Source: Rhodobium orientis (GTDB taxonomy: Bacteria; Pseudomonadota; Alphaproteobacteria; Rhizobiales; Rhodobiaceae). From it: a DNA stretch of 64,000 nt. A model generated the notes under the pieces. The model did not search any database. It saw only the letters and a program-made list of their open reading frames with translations, and had not been told where the DNA came from. Positions within the stretch are counted from its first letter, which is position 1. Each line of letters begins with the position of its first letter. The position numbers were made by a program, and so were the translations under genes. The stretch spans positions 1-64,000 of the forward strand of contig NZ_NPEV01000026.1 of the NCBI RefSeq assembly GCF_003258835.1. The letters run 5' to 3'. Positions 35,763-44,702 of the stretch are shown one piece after another.

Positions 35763-36944
35763 CTATCGGTCGCCGTACTGGATCCGCCAGCCGTCAAGGC
35801 TGTCGGAATTACCGTCGTTGACGTGATGGAGAAGCCGCACGGATTCCGGCGAGACCGACGCATAGGCGTCCTGGCCGACCTCGAAGTGCCAGCCATAACC
35901 GCCGAAGATGCGCCAGTGGCTGGCGTCGTCGCGCGTGCCGTAGGGTCCGCACTCCCAGCCGTAAGGTCCCTCGGCGGACAGACGTGCCACCTCCGCCGGC
36001 GGCAGGTCGAGATTGTAGCGCTCGCCGTCGTCGTCCATCTGCAGGGTGCAGTCGCGGCGCCGCCGCTTGTCCTCGATCGCCTGGCGGGCGAAGCGCTGGA
36101 CCGATTTCTCCGGATCGGCGGCATCGACCGTAATGCCGGTGATCTTCACGTCGCCGGCGCTGGAATTCATCCGGAAACCGCGGTTGTCCGCAGAAAAATC
36201 GAGCTTTGCCGTGCGCCCCTTGCACTCGGTCGCAAGGTACATCACCGCTTCGTCGCGACCGGCAAACGGCGTTTCGTTGACCACCCAGCGGCAGCCCGGC
36301 TCCAGCCTGTAGTCCTCGGGATCGTCCATGGAAAGGAACGCCTCGCGGGCCTCCGCCGGGCAGAGCCCGGTCACCGGCAGGGGCTTTTCGCCGCGCGGGC
36401 AGGCGCCGGCGGTGCGGCGCTTTGCCGGTGCTGCGGGCCGCTGTGCGACCGGTGCGGCCCTGCCCTTGCGGGCGAAGCATTCTTCCACGGCGGAGAGCGC
36501 CGCCGCCGAGCCGCCGAGCGACCAGGCCATTTCGCCGGCATTCAGCGTTGCCGACAGCCTGCGGCCGGCGCGGATGCCGTCGATCACATGCGGGCGAACG
36601 CGCGCTGAAGCGCGCTTGCCGTTGCCGGACCGGAACCGGAACGCATCCGACATGTCGTCGACGGTCAGGTTGCCGTCGAACTTGCCGATCCGGCCGTCGC
36701 CGGGAACCGAAACGATCCAGGCCCGGCCGGTATAGGTGAGACCCAGGCGGCCCCCCCGGCCCCGCAACGCGGCCCGGCAACTGCGAAAGCCGCCGTCCCG
36801 GCTGACCGCGACGATCGTCCAGCCCTCGACCTTTGCATAGCGGTCGGTCGCGGCAACGGCCACGCCGGCAAAAACGCCGGAAAGGCCGACCGAAATCGCC
36901 GCCGCCGCAAGGACGGCCATTGAGCGTGAAATCCTGTATCCCAT
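35763..36944 (-). CDS. Exported protein of unknown function
   Basis: A 393-residue protein with a signal peptide (MGYRISRSMAVLAAAAISVG, cleavage near AVA/ATD). Three paired-cysteine regions and a middle Pro/Ala/Arg linker separate an N-terminal domain (EGWTIVAVSRDGGF) from a C-terminal one (CRWVVNETPFAGRDEAVMYL). The layout is reminiscent of the invasion-associated/DUF1176-type periplasmic proteins, but I cannot assign a family. GGGGGAG upstream marks the start. Confidence 0.65.
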   Translation of the reverse strand: MGYRISRSMAVLAAAAISVGLSGVFAGVAVAATDRYAKVEGWTIVAVSRDGGFRSCRAALRGRGGRLGLTYTGRAWIVSVPGDGRIGKFDGNLTVDDMSDAFRFRSGNGKRASARVRPHVIDGIRAGRRLSATLNAGEMAWSLGGSAAALSAVEECFARKGRAAPVAQRPAAPAKRRTAGACPRGEKPLPVTGLCPAEAREAFLSMDDPEDYRLEPGCRWVVNETPFAGRDEAVMYLATECKGRTAKLDFSADNRGFRMNSSAGDVKITGITVDAADPEKSVQRFARQAIEDKRRRRDCTLQMDDDGERYNLDLPPAEVARLSAEGPYGWECGPYGTRDDASHWRIFGGYGWHFEVGQDAYASVSPESVRLLHHVNDGNSDSLDGWRIQYGDR

Positions 36945-37093
36945 AGCAACTCCCCCTTGTTGAGACCTCTCAAGCTCCGGTTTGCCGTCGGCTGAACGGC
37001 AATGTGCGGTAGCTTTTGCCCACACCATCTTGAAAGCCAGATGAACGCGATCTGAACGGAGAGGAAAATGCCTGCACGGGGGCCCCGAAACGC

Positions 37094-37117
37094 AAAAACG
37101 GCCCCGAAAGGGACCGT
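37094..37117 (-). terminator. Terminator of tRNA-Gly
   Basis: On the minus strand ACGGTCCC and GGGGCCGT pair (one wobble) around TTTC, followed by TTTTTG. It lies about 40 bases past the 3' end of the tRNA. Confidence 0.6.
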
Positions 37118-37155
37118 CTTGAATGCTGAGGATTTTCCGATTGAAGGGGAAAATC

Positions 37156-37230
37156 TGGAGCGGGCGATGGGATTCGAACCCACGACCCCAACCTTGGCAA
37201 GGTTGTGCTCTACCCCTGAGCTACACCCGC
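37156..37230 (-). tRNA. tRNA-Gly (anticodon GCC)
   Basis: A 75-base tRNA with acceptor GCGGGTG, anticodon loop TTGCCAA, T loop TTCGAAT and encoded CCA. A hairpin terminator follows. It reads GGC and GGU codons, the main glycine codons in this genome. Confidence 0.95.
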
Positions 37231-37515
37231 TCGATCGCCGGCCGTTCCGCCGACGGGGCGCATGTATCGCCCAAATCGGTGAGCCGTGCAAGTCCTTTTT
37301 CTGGCCGCCCGGACCCCGCCGGAAGGCGCAAAAAACGGGCGGCGATCCCCTCGCCGCCCGCGCGTTGCTCCCGGCCGCGTTTCCCCAAGCCTATCGATCG
37401 ATCGCATCCGAACCCAAACGGTTCGCAAGGCCGAACAGTCGCCGGCCGGTCAGGCCGCCCCCGCGGAGGTCATCGGCACAGCCGATTGACCGCGAGTGAC
37501 AAGACCAACCCGTCC

Positions 37516-38217
37516 TCAGTGGAACTTGTAGCTGAGGGCGGTCCGGATCAGATGGCCGCTATAGGTGTTGTCGATCTGCGGCAGGCCGCGGGCGACGTTG
37601 TAGCGTTCCTCGCTGAGGTCGACATACAGATACTCGCCGCGCAGCATGACGTTGTCGGTGATGGCGAATTCGGCGCCGGCACCGGCCGTCCAGCCGAAAT
37701 GGATGTTGCTCTCGTGGCCCGGCGCCCGGCCGACACTGTCGGGACCGCGCTCCATGCGCATCTCCGCAACCGCCAGGCCGCCGGTGGCATAGACCAGGAA
37801 ATCGTTGGACACCGGCGCGCCGATGCGGCCGCGCAGGGTCGACAGCCACAGCATGTCGCTGGAATTCTTGGCGCCGAAGACGTCGATGGTGTCGTGGTGC
37901 AGGCTGCTGAGGCCCATGTCCGCTTCCACGCCGAGCATGAAGCCGTCCATGTAGTGATCGTAGCCGGCCTGCACGCCGACCAGCGCGCCATAGCCCGAAT
38001 AGGGCGGATCCGGCAGCGTCACCACGGTGACGTCGTAGGTGCCGCGCATCAGGCCGGCGTTGACGCCGACATAAAAGCCCGAGCGCAGGGCCGAGACCGG
38101 CGGCGCCGGCTCGAACACCGGCTCCGGCGGCGGCGGCGTGTAAAGATCGGCGGCGGCGGCCGGGGCGATGCCCGCGCCGGCAACGGCCAGGGCAAGAAAG
38201 ACACTGCGATACGACAT
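37516..38217 (-). CDS. Outer membrane beta-barrel protein (Omp25/31 type)
   Basis: A 233-residue exported barrel. It has a signal peptide ending AAAADLY, a proline-rich linker (PPPPEPVFEPAPP), then an eight-stranded barrel beginning GFYVGVNAGL and ending IRTALSYKFH with the terminal aromatic used by the BAM complex. This matches the Omp25/Omp31/RopB group abundant in Rhizobiales. GAGG six bases before MSYRSVF fixes the start. A specific transport function cannot be claimed. Confidence 0.85.
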   Translation of the reverse strand: MSYRSVFLALAVAGAGIAPAAAADLYTPPPPEPVFEPAPPVSALRSGFYVGVNAGLMRGTYDVTVVTLPDPPYSGYGALVGVQAGYDHYMDGFMLGVEADMGLSSLHHDTIDVFGAKNSSDMLWLSTLRGRIGAPVSNDFLVYATGGLAVAEMRMERGPDSVGRAPGHESNIHFGWTAGAGAEFAITDNVMLRGEYLYVDLSEERYNVARGLPQIDNTYSGHLIRTALSYKFH

Positions 38218-38455
38218 GGTGGACCTCAGTTGCGTGAAGTGCTTCACACAAGAAGGCGCAGATTAACCTTAAGGCGAAGTAAATGATCTTCACGCGCGCG
38301 AGGTTTTAGCCTGCCCGCCGGCATATGCGGCCGACGGCGCCGGCAATCGGCAACGGCCCGGCTTTCCTTCGCTGCCAAACCGGGTTAGGCGTTGCGGCAG
38401 AACAGTCCCGATCGGCCGGCCGTCGCCCGCCGTCAGCAAACCCGCCGGAGCCGCC

Positions 38456-38989
38456 ATGCCGGAACAGACACGAGCCACCCCGGACGATCTCTTTCAGTTC
38501 CTGTCAGGCGAGGGAATCGCGGTTACGACGGTGGAGCACCCGCCGCTCTTCACGGTGGAGGAATCCCGCCGCCTGCGCGGCGAGATCGCCGGCGGCCACA
38601 CCAAGAACCTTTTCCTGAAGGACAAGAAGGGCAACATCTTCCTCGTCGTCGCCCTGGAAGACGCGACCATCGACCTGAAACAGATCCACGGCATCATCGG
38701 CGCCAGCGGCCGGGTCAGCTTCGGTAAGGCGGAACTCCTCGTGGAGGTCCTCGGCGTCGAGCCGGGCGCGGTCACCCCCTTCGGCCTCTTCAACGACCGC
38801 GCGGCGCAGCGCGTCCAGCCGGTGTTCGATGCGCGGATGATGCAGCACGAGATCCTCAACTTCCATCCGCTGGTCAACACGGCGACCACCACCATCGCGC
38901 GGGATGATCTGTTGAAATTCGCCCGCGCCTGCGGTCATGATCCCCGCATCCTGGCAGTGTCGGAAGAATCCGTCGCCGCGGGTTTGTAA
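38456..38989 (+). CDS. Prolyl-tRNA editing protein ProX (YbaK/PrdX family)
   Basis: A 177-residue YbaK-like deacylase that hydrolyses mischarged tRNA (Ala-tRNA-Pro type). The family features are EHPPLFTVEES, GGHTKNLFLKDKKG with the conserved lysine, and VEPGAVTPFGL. Stand-alone ProX is common in alphaproteobacteria whose prolyl-tRNA synthetase lacks the editing insert. Confidence 0.88.
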   Translation: MPEQTRATPDDLFQFLSGEGIAVTTVEHPPLFTVEESRRLRGEIAGGHTKNLFLKDKKGNIFLVVALEDATIDLKQIHGIIGASGRVSFGKAELLVEVLGVEPGAVTPFGLFNDRAAQRVQPVFDARMMQHEILNFHPLVNTATTTIARDDLLKFARACGHDPRILAVSEESVAAGL

Positions 38990-39092
38990 TCGGCGGGCCG
39001 AGGCTGCATTTTAGAGCGAACTAATATCCATCCACGTCCGCCGCGACGGACTTCAGCCGCGCGGACCGGACGATCCGCTGGGAGACAACGAC

Positions 39093-40019
39093 ATGAGCCA
39101 TCCGGATTTCATCATCGGCGGCAACGGTGCGTCCGGTGGCGCGGCCGCCGGCAGCATTGCCAAGGACACCACCACCCAGACCTTCATGGCCGACGTCATC
39201 GAGGCCTCGGCCGAGGTGCCCGTGCTGGTCGATTTCTGGGCGCCCTGGTGCGGCCCGTGCAAGCAGCTCGCGCCCGCCCTTGAAAAGGTCGTCGCCGAGA
39301 CGAAGGGGCGCGTGAAGCTGGTCAAGATGAACATCGACAACCACCCCGAAGTCGCCGGCCAGCTCGGCATCCAGTCGATCCCGGCCGTCATCGCCTTCAA
39401 GGACGGCAAGCCGCTCGACGGCTTCATGGGCGCCGTGCCGGAAAGCCAGATCCGCCAGTTCATCGACAAGATTGCCGGCCCGGCCGAGGAATCCGGCGTC
39501 GAACAGGCGCTGGAGGCCGCCGCGGCTGCCCGCGAGGACAAGGATTGGGGCGGCGCGGCGCAGATCTACGCCGCCGTGCTGCAGGAGGAATCCGACAACG
39601 TCGTCGCGCTCGCCGGCCTTTCCCAGTGCTATGCGGCCACCGGCGACCTGGAGCGGGCCCGGCAGACGCTCGCCATGGTGCCCGATTCCAAGGCCGGCGA
39701 CCCGGCCGTCGCCTCCGCCCGGGCCGCCGTGGAGCTTGCCGAACAGGCGGAAAAGCTCGGCGATCCGAGCGAGCTTGAGGAGCGGCTGTCGAAGGACCCG
39801 GGCGACCACCAAGCCCGGTTCGACCTCGCCCTTCTCCTCAATGCCCACAACGCCCGCAGCGCCGCCGTCGACCATCTGGTGGAGATCGTCCGCCGCGACC
39901 GGGCCTGGAACGACGAGGCCGCCCGAAAGCAGCTCCTGCAGTTTTTCGAGGCCTGGGGGCCGGCGGATCCTGCCTCGGCCGAAGGTCGGCGCAAGCTTTC
40001 CGCCGTGCTCTTCTCGTGA
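39093..40019 (+). CDS. cnoX: Thioredoxin-TPR protein (CnoX/YbbN-like)
   Basis: A 308-residue cytoplasmic protein. Residues of about 30-130 form a thioredoxin domain with an intact WCGPC active site; TPR-like helices occupy the rest. CnoX proteins hold unfolding clients under chlorine or heat stress and hand them to GroEL or DnaK. Unlike the E. coli form, the CGPC motif here is redox-competent, as in Caulobacter. The LON-like and Trm112 genes follow within 900 bases on the same strand. Confidence 0.85.
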   Translation: MSHPDFIIGGNGASGGAAAGSIAKDTTTQTFMADVIEASAEVPVLVDFWAPWCGPCKQLAPALEKVVAETKGRVKLVKMNIDNHPEVAGQLGIQSIPAVIAFKDGKPLDGFMGAVPESQIRQFIDKIAGPAEESGVEQALEAAAAAREDKDWGGAAQIYAAVLQEESDNVVALAGLSQCYAATGDLERARQTLAMVPDSKAGDPAVASARAAVELAEQAEKLGDPSELEERLSKDPGDHQARFDLALLLNAHNARSAAVDHLVEIVRRDRAWNDEAARKQLLQFFEAWGPADPASAEGRRKLSAVLFS

Positions 40020-40102
40020 CTTTTAAGAACGGCGAGCTAGTTTAGGAGTCCATGATCTAAAACGCCCGCGAATAGACGGCGTGGAGACGGAAAGGACCCT
40101 TA

Positions 40103-40783
40103 ATGCTTGCTGGCAATGCCCGATATGACGGTCCCGGCGACCTGCCGACGGAAATCCCCATATTTCCGTTGACCGGTGCGCTGCTCCTGCCGCGCGGACG
40201 GATGCCGCTCAACATTTTCGAGCCGCGCTACGTGCAGATGATCGACGACTGCCTGGCGGCCAGCCGCGTCATCGGCATGGTCCAACCCGACCTGACGCTG
40301 GACGAAGCGATGGCCGATCCGGTGCCGGCGCTGTGCCAGATCGGCTGCGCCGGCCGGCTCGTCGCCTACCAGGAGACCGGCGACGGGCGCTACCTCGTCA
40401 CGCTGACCGGCATCGTCCGCTTCGCCATCGACCGGGAGGTCGAGACGGACAAGCCCTACCGGGTCTGCCGCATCAGCACCGAGCCGTTCATGTCGGACTA
40501 TACGCCGCACCTCGGCGAGGACGCGGTCGACCGCGGTGCCCTTCTCGACACCTTCCGGGCCTATCTCGACGCCAACAATCTCGACACCGACTGGGACAGC
40601 CTCGACAAGGCCTCCAACGAGGCGCTGGTCAACGCTTTGGCGATGATGAGCCCCTACGGGCCGGCGGAAAAACAGGCGCTGCTGGAAGCGCCCGATCTGA
40701 AGAGCCGGGCCGAGACGCTGATCGCGATCACCGAGATCGACCTGGCCCGAAACGGCGATGACAACGTCTCGCGGCTGCAATAA
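40103..40783 (+). CDS. LON N-terminal substrate-binding domain protein
   Basis: A 226-residue protein with only the LON substrate-binding domain and no AAA or peptidase part. [23 protein letters not shown] is cut short here as the clear opening ([12 protein letters not shown]). Its neighbours CnoX and Trm112 are conserved around it in Rhizobiales, suggesting a proteostasis role, but the activity is unknown. Confidence 0.88.
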   Translation: MLAGNARYDGPGDLPTEIPIFPLTGALLLPRGRMPLNIFEPRYVQMIDDCLAASRVIGMVQPDLTLDEAMADPVPALCQIGCAGRLVAYQETGDGRYLVTLTGIVRFAIDREVETDKPYRVCRISTEPFMSDYTPHLGEDAVDRGALLDTFRAYLDANNLDTDWDSLDKASNEALVNALAMMSPYGPAEKQALLEAPDLKSRAETLIAITEIDLARNGDDNVSRLQ

Positions 40784-40821
40784 TCTTCGCCGCAAATTCG
40801 CGTTTCGATGAGGACATTTTC

Positions 40822-41025
40822 ATGACCGAGGCTTCTCCGTCCGCACCTGGTCACAAGCTCGACCGCAAGCTCTTGGAAATCCTGGTCTGTCCGGTGACCA
40901 AGACGACGCTGGAATACGACGCCGAGCACCAGGAACTGATCAGCCGCGCCGCCAAGCTCGCCTACCCGATCCGCGACGGCATCCCGATCATGCTGCCGGA
41001 AGAGGCCCGCGAGCTGGAAATATAG
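40822..41025 (+). CDS. Trm112 family protein (UPF0434)
   Basis: A 67-residue Trm112/YcaR-like protein: [16 protein letters not shown] at the start and [18 protein letters not shown] at the end. Eukaryotic and archaeal Trm112 activates methyltransferases; the role of the short bacterial form is unclear. Only one of the usual zinc cysteines is present. It begins 38 bases after the LON-domain gene and is probably co-transcribed. Confidence 0.9.
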   Translation: MTEASPSAPGHKLDRKLLEILVCPVTKTTLEYDAEHQELISRAAKLAYPIRDGIPIMLPEEARELEI

Positions 41026-41140
41026 GCTGGGTTTTCCGCGCTCACGCCAAGCTCACGTCGGTCGCGGCTCCGCGTGGGCCAGCGAACGTCAGGGAAGGCG
41101 CGTCCAAGCGCGAAAAATCGAAGCCGCAAGGCCGAGCGAA

Positions 41141-41197
41141 TGCGCGGCCCCGTCGGAGGCCGGTGAGCGACAGCGAACGCCCGGCCGCGAGACAAAA
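41141..41197 (+). repeat. Interspersed repeat containing CCCCGTCGGAGGCC, copy 2
   Basis: From TGCGCGGCCCCGTCGGAGGCC to CGCGAGACAAAA it follows the layout of copy 1 at 6-63. It lies in the 278-bp gap between the Trm112 and DUF302 genes, which holds no gene. Confidence 0.5.
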
Positions 41198-41303
41198 CAA
41201 CTCTTTTCATCATGTTCGAATATTCGCTTTTCCGAATTGACCGATGCCCTAGCTCTGCCACTATGCCCCGCAACGATTGGGCACGAACAAGGGAGAGGAA
41301 GAC

Positions 41304-41705
41304 ATGAGCACCGACACCATGAGCTACCACATCAGCCGCACCGTCACGGGAAGCTTCGACGATGTCGTCGCCAAGACCCGCGAGGAGCTTTCCAAGGAGG
41401 GGTTCGGGGTTCTGACCGAGATCGACGTCAAGGCGACGCTGAAGAAGAAGCTCGACGCCGATTTCCGGCCGTACCTCATCCTCGGCGCCTGCAACCCGCC
41501 GCTCGCCCACCGCGCGCTCACCGCCGAGGACAAGCTCGGCGTGCTCTTGCCCTGCAACGTCGTCGTCCAGGACAAGGGAGAAGAGGGCATCGAGATTTCC
41601 GCCATGGACCCGGCCGCGGCCATGAGCATGATCGATTCCGCCGAAGTCGGCGAGGTCGCCCGGATCGTCCGCGACAAGATGGAAAAGGTCGTCAACGCGG
41701 TGTGA
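41304..41705 (+). CDS. DUF302 domain protein
   Basis: A 133-residue DUF302 protein. The family's pattern shows as SFDDVVAKTREELSKEGFG near the start and GACNPPLAHRALTAED in the middle. Function is unknown; members are small cytoplasmic alpha/beta proteins. GGGAGAGGAAG precedes the ATG. Confidence 0.88.
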   Translation: MSTDTMSYHISRTVTGSFDDVVAKTREELSKEGFGVLTEIDVKATLKKKLDADFRPYLILGACNPPLAHRALTAEDKLGVLLPCNVVVQDKGEEGIEISAMDPAAAMSMIDSAEVGEVARIVRDKMEKVVNAV

Positions 41706-41760
41706 CGGCAATCGCGGCGTGCCGCAACGGCGACGCTTGGAAGTGGAACCGGAAAGAGCC

Positions 41761-41863
41761 CCGTCATCGCGACGAGCGAAGCGAGTGCGGCGATCCAGAG
41801 CCGCTTGCTCGGAGTATTTGGCCCCTGGATTGCCACGCGCGCGTCGCGCGCTCGCAACGACGA
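41761..41863 (+). repeat. Diverged copy of the inverted-repeat element
   Basis: Arms CCGTCATCGCGACGAGCGAA...CGATCCAG and CTGGATTGCCACGCG...CTCGCAACGACG recall the 100-bp element at 19762 and 30934, but the halves are in the opposite order and more diverged. Confidence 0.5.
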
Positions 41864-42012
41864 CCCGATGCTTAGCTAACGCAAGAGACCCGGCGTCTCG
41901 CCCCTCACTCCCAATCCGAAGTCCGGCGCGCCAACAGCGCCGGGCTTCGCAAGGGCGAATGCCCGCCGGCGCCGTTGCGCCGAAAAGCCTCAGTGGCATC
42001 TGAACGACAATA

Positions 42013-42558
42013 TCAAGCCGCGAAGCGGTTGAGTTCGTAGGCTTCTTCCACGAGATAGGGTCCGCCGCCCTTCGAGGCCCTGGCGGAAAACAGCACGAAG
42101 CGCCGGGCGGTGAAGACCGTGGAGTGGAAGACGCCGCGCAGCGACAGCCAGTGGGCAACGTCCGCGGCGGCCGCGCCCTTGCAGCGGGCGATGGTGACGT
42201 GCGGCGTGAACTTGCGGCCCTCGGCGGCAAGGCCGATGCGCTGCATGATCCGCTCGTGCTCGGCCTGCAGCTCCAGGATCTCCGGATCGGGCGCCACCCG
42301 CACATAGATCGAGTGCGGCTTCTTGGAGCCGAAGGACGACAGTCCCTCCAGCGTCACCGGCATCGGCGAGCGGTGGACCCGGTCGAGCGCATCGGCGATC
42401 TCGTCGGCCGTGTGCTCGTCGACGTCGCCGATGAAGCGCAGGGTGATGTGGTAGTTTTCCGGGTCGATCCAGCGCGCACCGCGAAGGCCGCCGCGCATGG
42501 TCGACAACAACATGCCGATTTCGGGGGGAACTTCGAGACCGGTGAACAGTCTGGGCAT
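42013..42558 (-). CDS. thpR: RNA 2',3'-cyclic phosphodiesterase
   Basis: A 181-residue 2H phosphoesterase, formerly called 2'-5' RNA ligase. Both catalytic HxT/S motifs are present: HITLRFIG near residue 45 and HVTIARC near 130. It opens 2',3'-cyclic phosphate ends of RNA; its physiological role is not settled. GGGAGG five bases before MPRLFTG supports the start. Confidence 0.9.
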   Translation of the reverse strand: MPRLFTGLEVPPEIGMLLSTMRGGLRGARWIDPENYHITLRFIGDVDEHTADEIADALDRVHRSPMPVTLEGLSSFGSKKPHSIYVRVAPDPEILELQAEHERIMQRIGLAAEGRKFTPHVTIARCKGAAAADVAHWLSLRGVFHSTVFTARRFVLFSARASKGGGPYLVEEAYELNRFAA

Positions 42559-42735
42559 GGCGACCTCCCGGGAATCAGCGCGAGACATGGCTTACCCATT
42601 GTTGGACCGCGAAAAGCCATGGCGCAAGTCCCGGAAACCGCTGGCCCGGCAAATGCCCAAAAACCCTTGATTCACAAAGGAAAACGGGCCGGCGAACCGG
42701 CCCGCTCCTGGCTGGCCTGGAGGCTCCGCCGGGCG

Positions 42736-43077
42736 TCAGCGCCAGACCGTCTTACAGGTGCGGCCGACGCGAACCCGGGCGCGCTGCCAACCATAGCCGC
42801 GCACGAAGACGCGCCGCTTGGCATAGACCGGGCTGCAGCTCCTGTGGCGGCGCAGCCGGGCCGGACGGCGATAGCGCGACGGCAGCCGGCGATAGCGCGG
42901 CGCCTTGCGGTAGTGGCGGGCCGGCCGATAGCCGGGCATGACGGCAACGACGCCCGGCGTGCCGATGCGCACGACCACGTCGGCCTGCGGACCGGCGGCG
43001 GCGGTGCCCGAGGTGGCGCCAAGGCCGACCAGCGACAGGGCAACGGCGGCGGCGGCGAGGGTGGTCTTGAAGGTCAT
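42736..43077 (-). CDS. Small exported arginine-rich protein
   Basis: A 113-residue protein with a signal peptide (TTLAAAAVALSLVGLGATSG) and a mature part full of arginine and tyrosine (RHYRKAPRYRRLPSRYRR). Two cysteines (one in RRHRSCSPVY, one in GRTCKTVW) could pair. AGGAG before the ATG makes it a credible gene. No family or function recognised; similar basic periplasmic proteins are frequent in Rhizobiales. Confidence 0.7.
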   Translation of the reverse strand: MTFKTTLAAAAVALSLVGLGATSGTAAAGPQADVVVRIGTPGVVAVMPGYRPARHYRKAPRYRRLPSRYRRPARLRRHRSCSPVYAKRRVFVRGYGWQRARVRVGRTCKTVWR

Positions 43078-43272
43078 GACGATATCTCCTCTGAAAAAAC
43101 GCTTGGAGCGAATGATCGGCACGGAGGCGATGTCCTCCGCGTCGTCCCCTTTTTCGCAAAGCGCGGCTTAACCGGCCCTGAGAAGCGCATTCATCGAGCG
43201 TTCAAGGAGATTGACGGGGCGTTGAGGTGACCTTGCGACGGCCGTCAGACGCCGTATTTCCGGGCGTTCCGC

Positions 43273-43704
43273 TCAGTCGGCGCGCGCCTCGATGCGCTCC
43301 ATATCGTCGTCGGAAAGGCCGAAATGGTGGCCGATCTCGTGGATCAGCACATGGGCGATGATCTCGTCGAGGGTGTCGTCGCCGCCGACCCAGTAGTCGA
43401 GGATCGGCCGCCGGTAGAGCGAGATGCGGTTCGGCGTCTGGCCGGTCCAGGTGGCGCCGCCGGTCTGGGCGAGCCCGGTGCCCTCGAAGAGTCCGAGGAG
43501 GTCGTAGCCGGAGACGAGGTCCATCGTCTCGATGACCTCCTCCTCGGGAAAATCCTTCACCCGGATCTCCACGCCCTCGCAGAGCCTGCGGAATTCCTCC
43601 GGCAGCGCGTCGAACGCCTCGCGCGCCAGGGCCTCGAAGTCGTCGAGGCCGGGCGCCGGCCACCTGGCCCAGCGATTGACAGGAAACCGGCCGTCGCGAC
43701 CCAT
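43273..43704 (-). CDS. Minimal zinc metallopeptidase (zincin) family protein
   Basis: A 143-residue cytoplasmic protein of the bacterial metallopeptidase family with the HEIGHHFG zinc-binding motif near the C-terminus and the family's ISLYRRPIL segment. The family has little demonstrated activity. No signal peptide. The upstream neighbour is a small membrane protein on the same strand, 29 bases away. Confidence 0.88.
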   Translation of the reverse strand: MGRDGRFPVNRWARWPAPGLDDFEALAREAFDALPEEFRRLCEGVEIRVKDFPEEEVIETMDLVSGYDLLGLFEGTGLAQTGGATWTGQTPNRISLYRRPILDYWVGGDDTLDEIIAHVLIHEIGHHFGLSDDDMERIEARAD

Positions 43705-43733
43705 GGAAAAAGGACTCCGTCAGAAAAGCGCGT

Positions 43734-44000
43734 TCACTTCGGCATCACATAGGTAGCAACGAGATAAAGAACGAGTCCAATGAAGAAAATCAGCCCGGCG
43801 ATGCGGCCGATGCGCCGGCCCCAGACCTCGATCCGGTCGCCTGCATCGGCGTCCTTGCCGGAGAAATGGTCGGCCGCCTGGCGGGCGACGCGGGTATAGC
43901 TGGAAGAGCCGATGGTCTCGGCCTCCCGCTCCACCCGCTTCAGGGCCGCGTCGGCCTCGCGCCTGCGCGCCTCGTCCGCTTCCCGGCGCCCGTCCGTCAC
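43734..44000 (-). CDS. Small membrane protein co-translated with dsbB
   Basis: An 88-residue protein: an Arg/Glu/Ala-rich helical N-terminus (DEARRREADAALKRVEREAE) and one C-terminal membrane helix (LIFFIGLVLYLVATYVM). It starts with GTG whose last three bases are the TGA stop of dsbB, a four-base overlap that implies translational coupling. No family recognised; longer in-frame starts would run inside dsbB and are unlikely. Confidence 0.7.
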   Translation of the reverse strand: MTDGRREADEARRREADAALKRVEREAETIGSSSYTRVARQAADHFSGKDADAGDRIEVWGRRIGRIAGLIFFIGLVLYLVATYVMPK

Positions 44001-44527
44001 AATGTCCGGCCCCTTCCGACGGCGCCGAAGAAGGTGAACGCCGCCAGGAAGGCGGAGGCGAGCACGTTCAGCCCGGCAAAGGAGAGCCCGAAGATGCGGA
44101 AATAGGGCTGGTCGCAGCGGATCACCGGGGTCGTGTTCGGCGCGCTTAGCTGTGCCAGAAGGTCGCTCGCCTGGACTGCGGGCCCGTCGACCGGCCCGGT
44201 GCAGGCATCCGGCCCGGCCCAAAAACCCCATTCGACGCCCGCGTGATAGGCGGCAATGACCATACCGACGAGCATGGCAAGGCCGAACAGCACGAGCAGC
44301 CCGCGCGACAAGACCGCCGGCCCGCGCTTTGCAGCGATGGCGAGCGCGACGGCGGCAACAGGAATGCCGAGATAATAGGGGATGCGCTGCAGCAGGCAGA
44401 GCTCGCAGGGCAGATTGCCGGTGATGATCTGGTAGCCCCAGACGAAGACGATGGATCCCACCGAAGCGATGAGGGCGCCGGCCGCGACAAGGGTTTGCAG
44501 GCCGCCGGTTGGTCGGGTCAGGAACAA
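43997..44527 (-). CDS. Disulfide bond formation protein B family (DsbB)
   Basis: A 176-residue four-helix membrane protein. The first periplasmic CxxC is in NLPCELCLLQR and the second pair of cysteines in DACTGP and IRCDQP. DsbB re-oxidises DsbA and passes electrons to quinone. A TTG start with GGGAG ten bases upstream gives the usual length; an earlier TTG (44605) would add 26 residues. No dsbA is in the window. Confidence 0.85.
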   Translation of the reverse strand: MFLTRPTGGLQTLVAAGALIASVGSIVFVWGYQIITGNLPCELCLLQRIPYYLGIPVAAVALAIAAKRGPAVLSRGLLVLFGLAMLVGMVIAAYHAGVEWGFWAGPDACTGPVDGPAVQASDLLAQLSAPNTTPVIRCDQPYFRIFGLSFAGLNVLASAFLAAFTFFGAVGRGRTL

Positions 44528-44702
44528 GGTCAGGATACTCCCGCGCGCGAATGTGGAGGGTCTCTTGCAGCGCTTTGCCAAAAAGCTGACAGACTTTCTG
44601 GACAAGAACTCGCGCTAAAACAACGGACTAAAGCATGTCGTGTGCTTCAGATACAACGCACCGTGCCTTAGCACCCGCTTGCGGTCCCTGCCTTAAGAAA
44701 CC

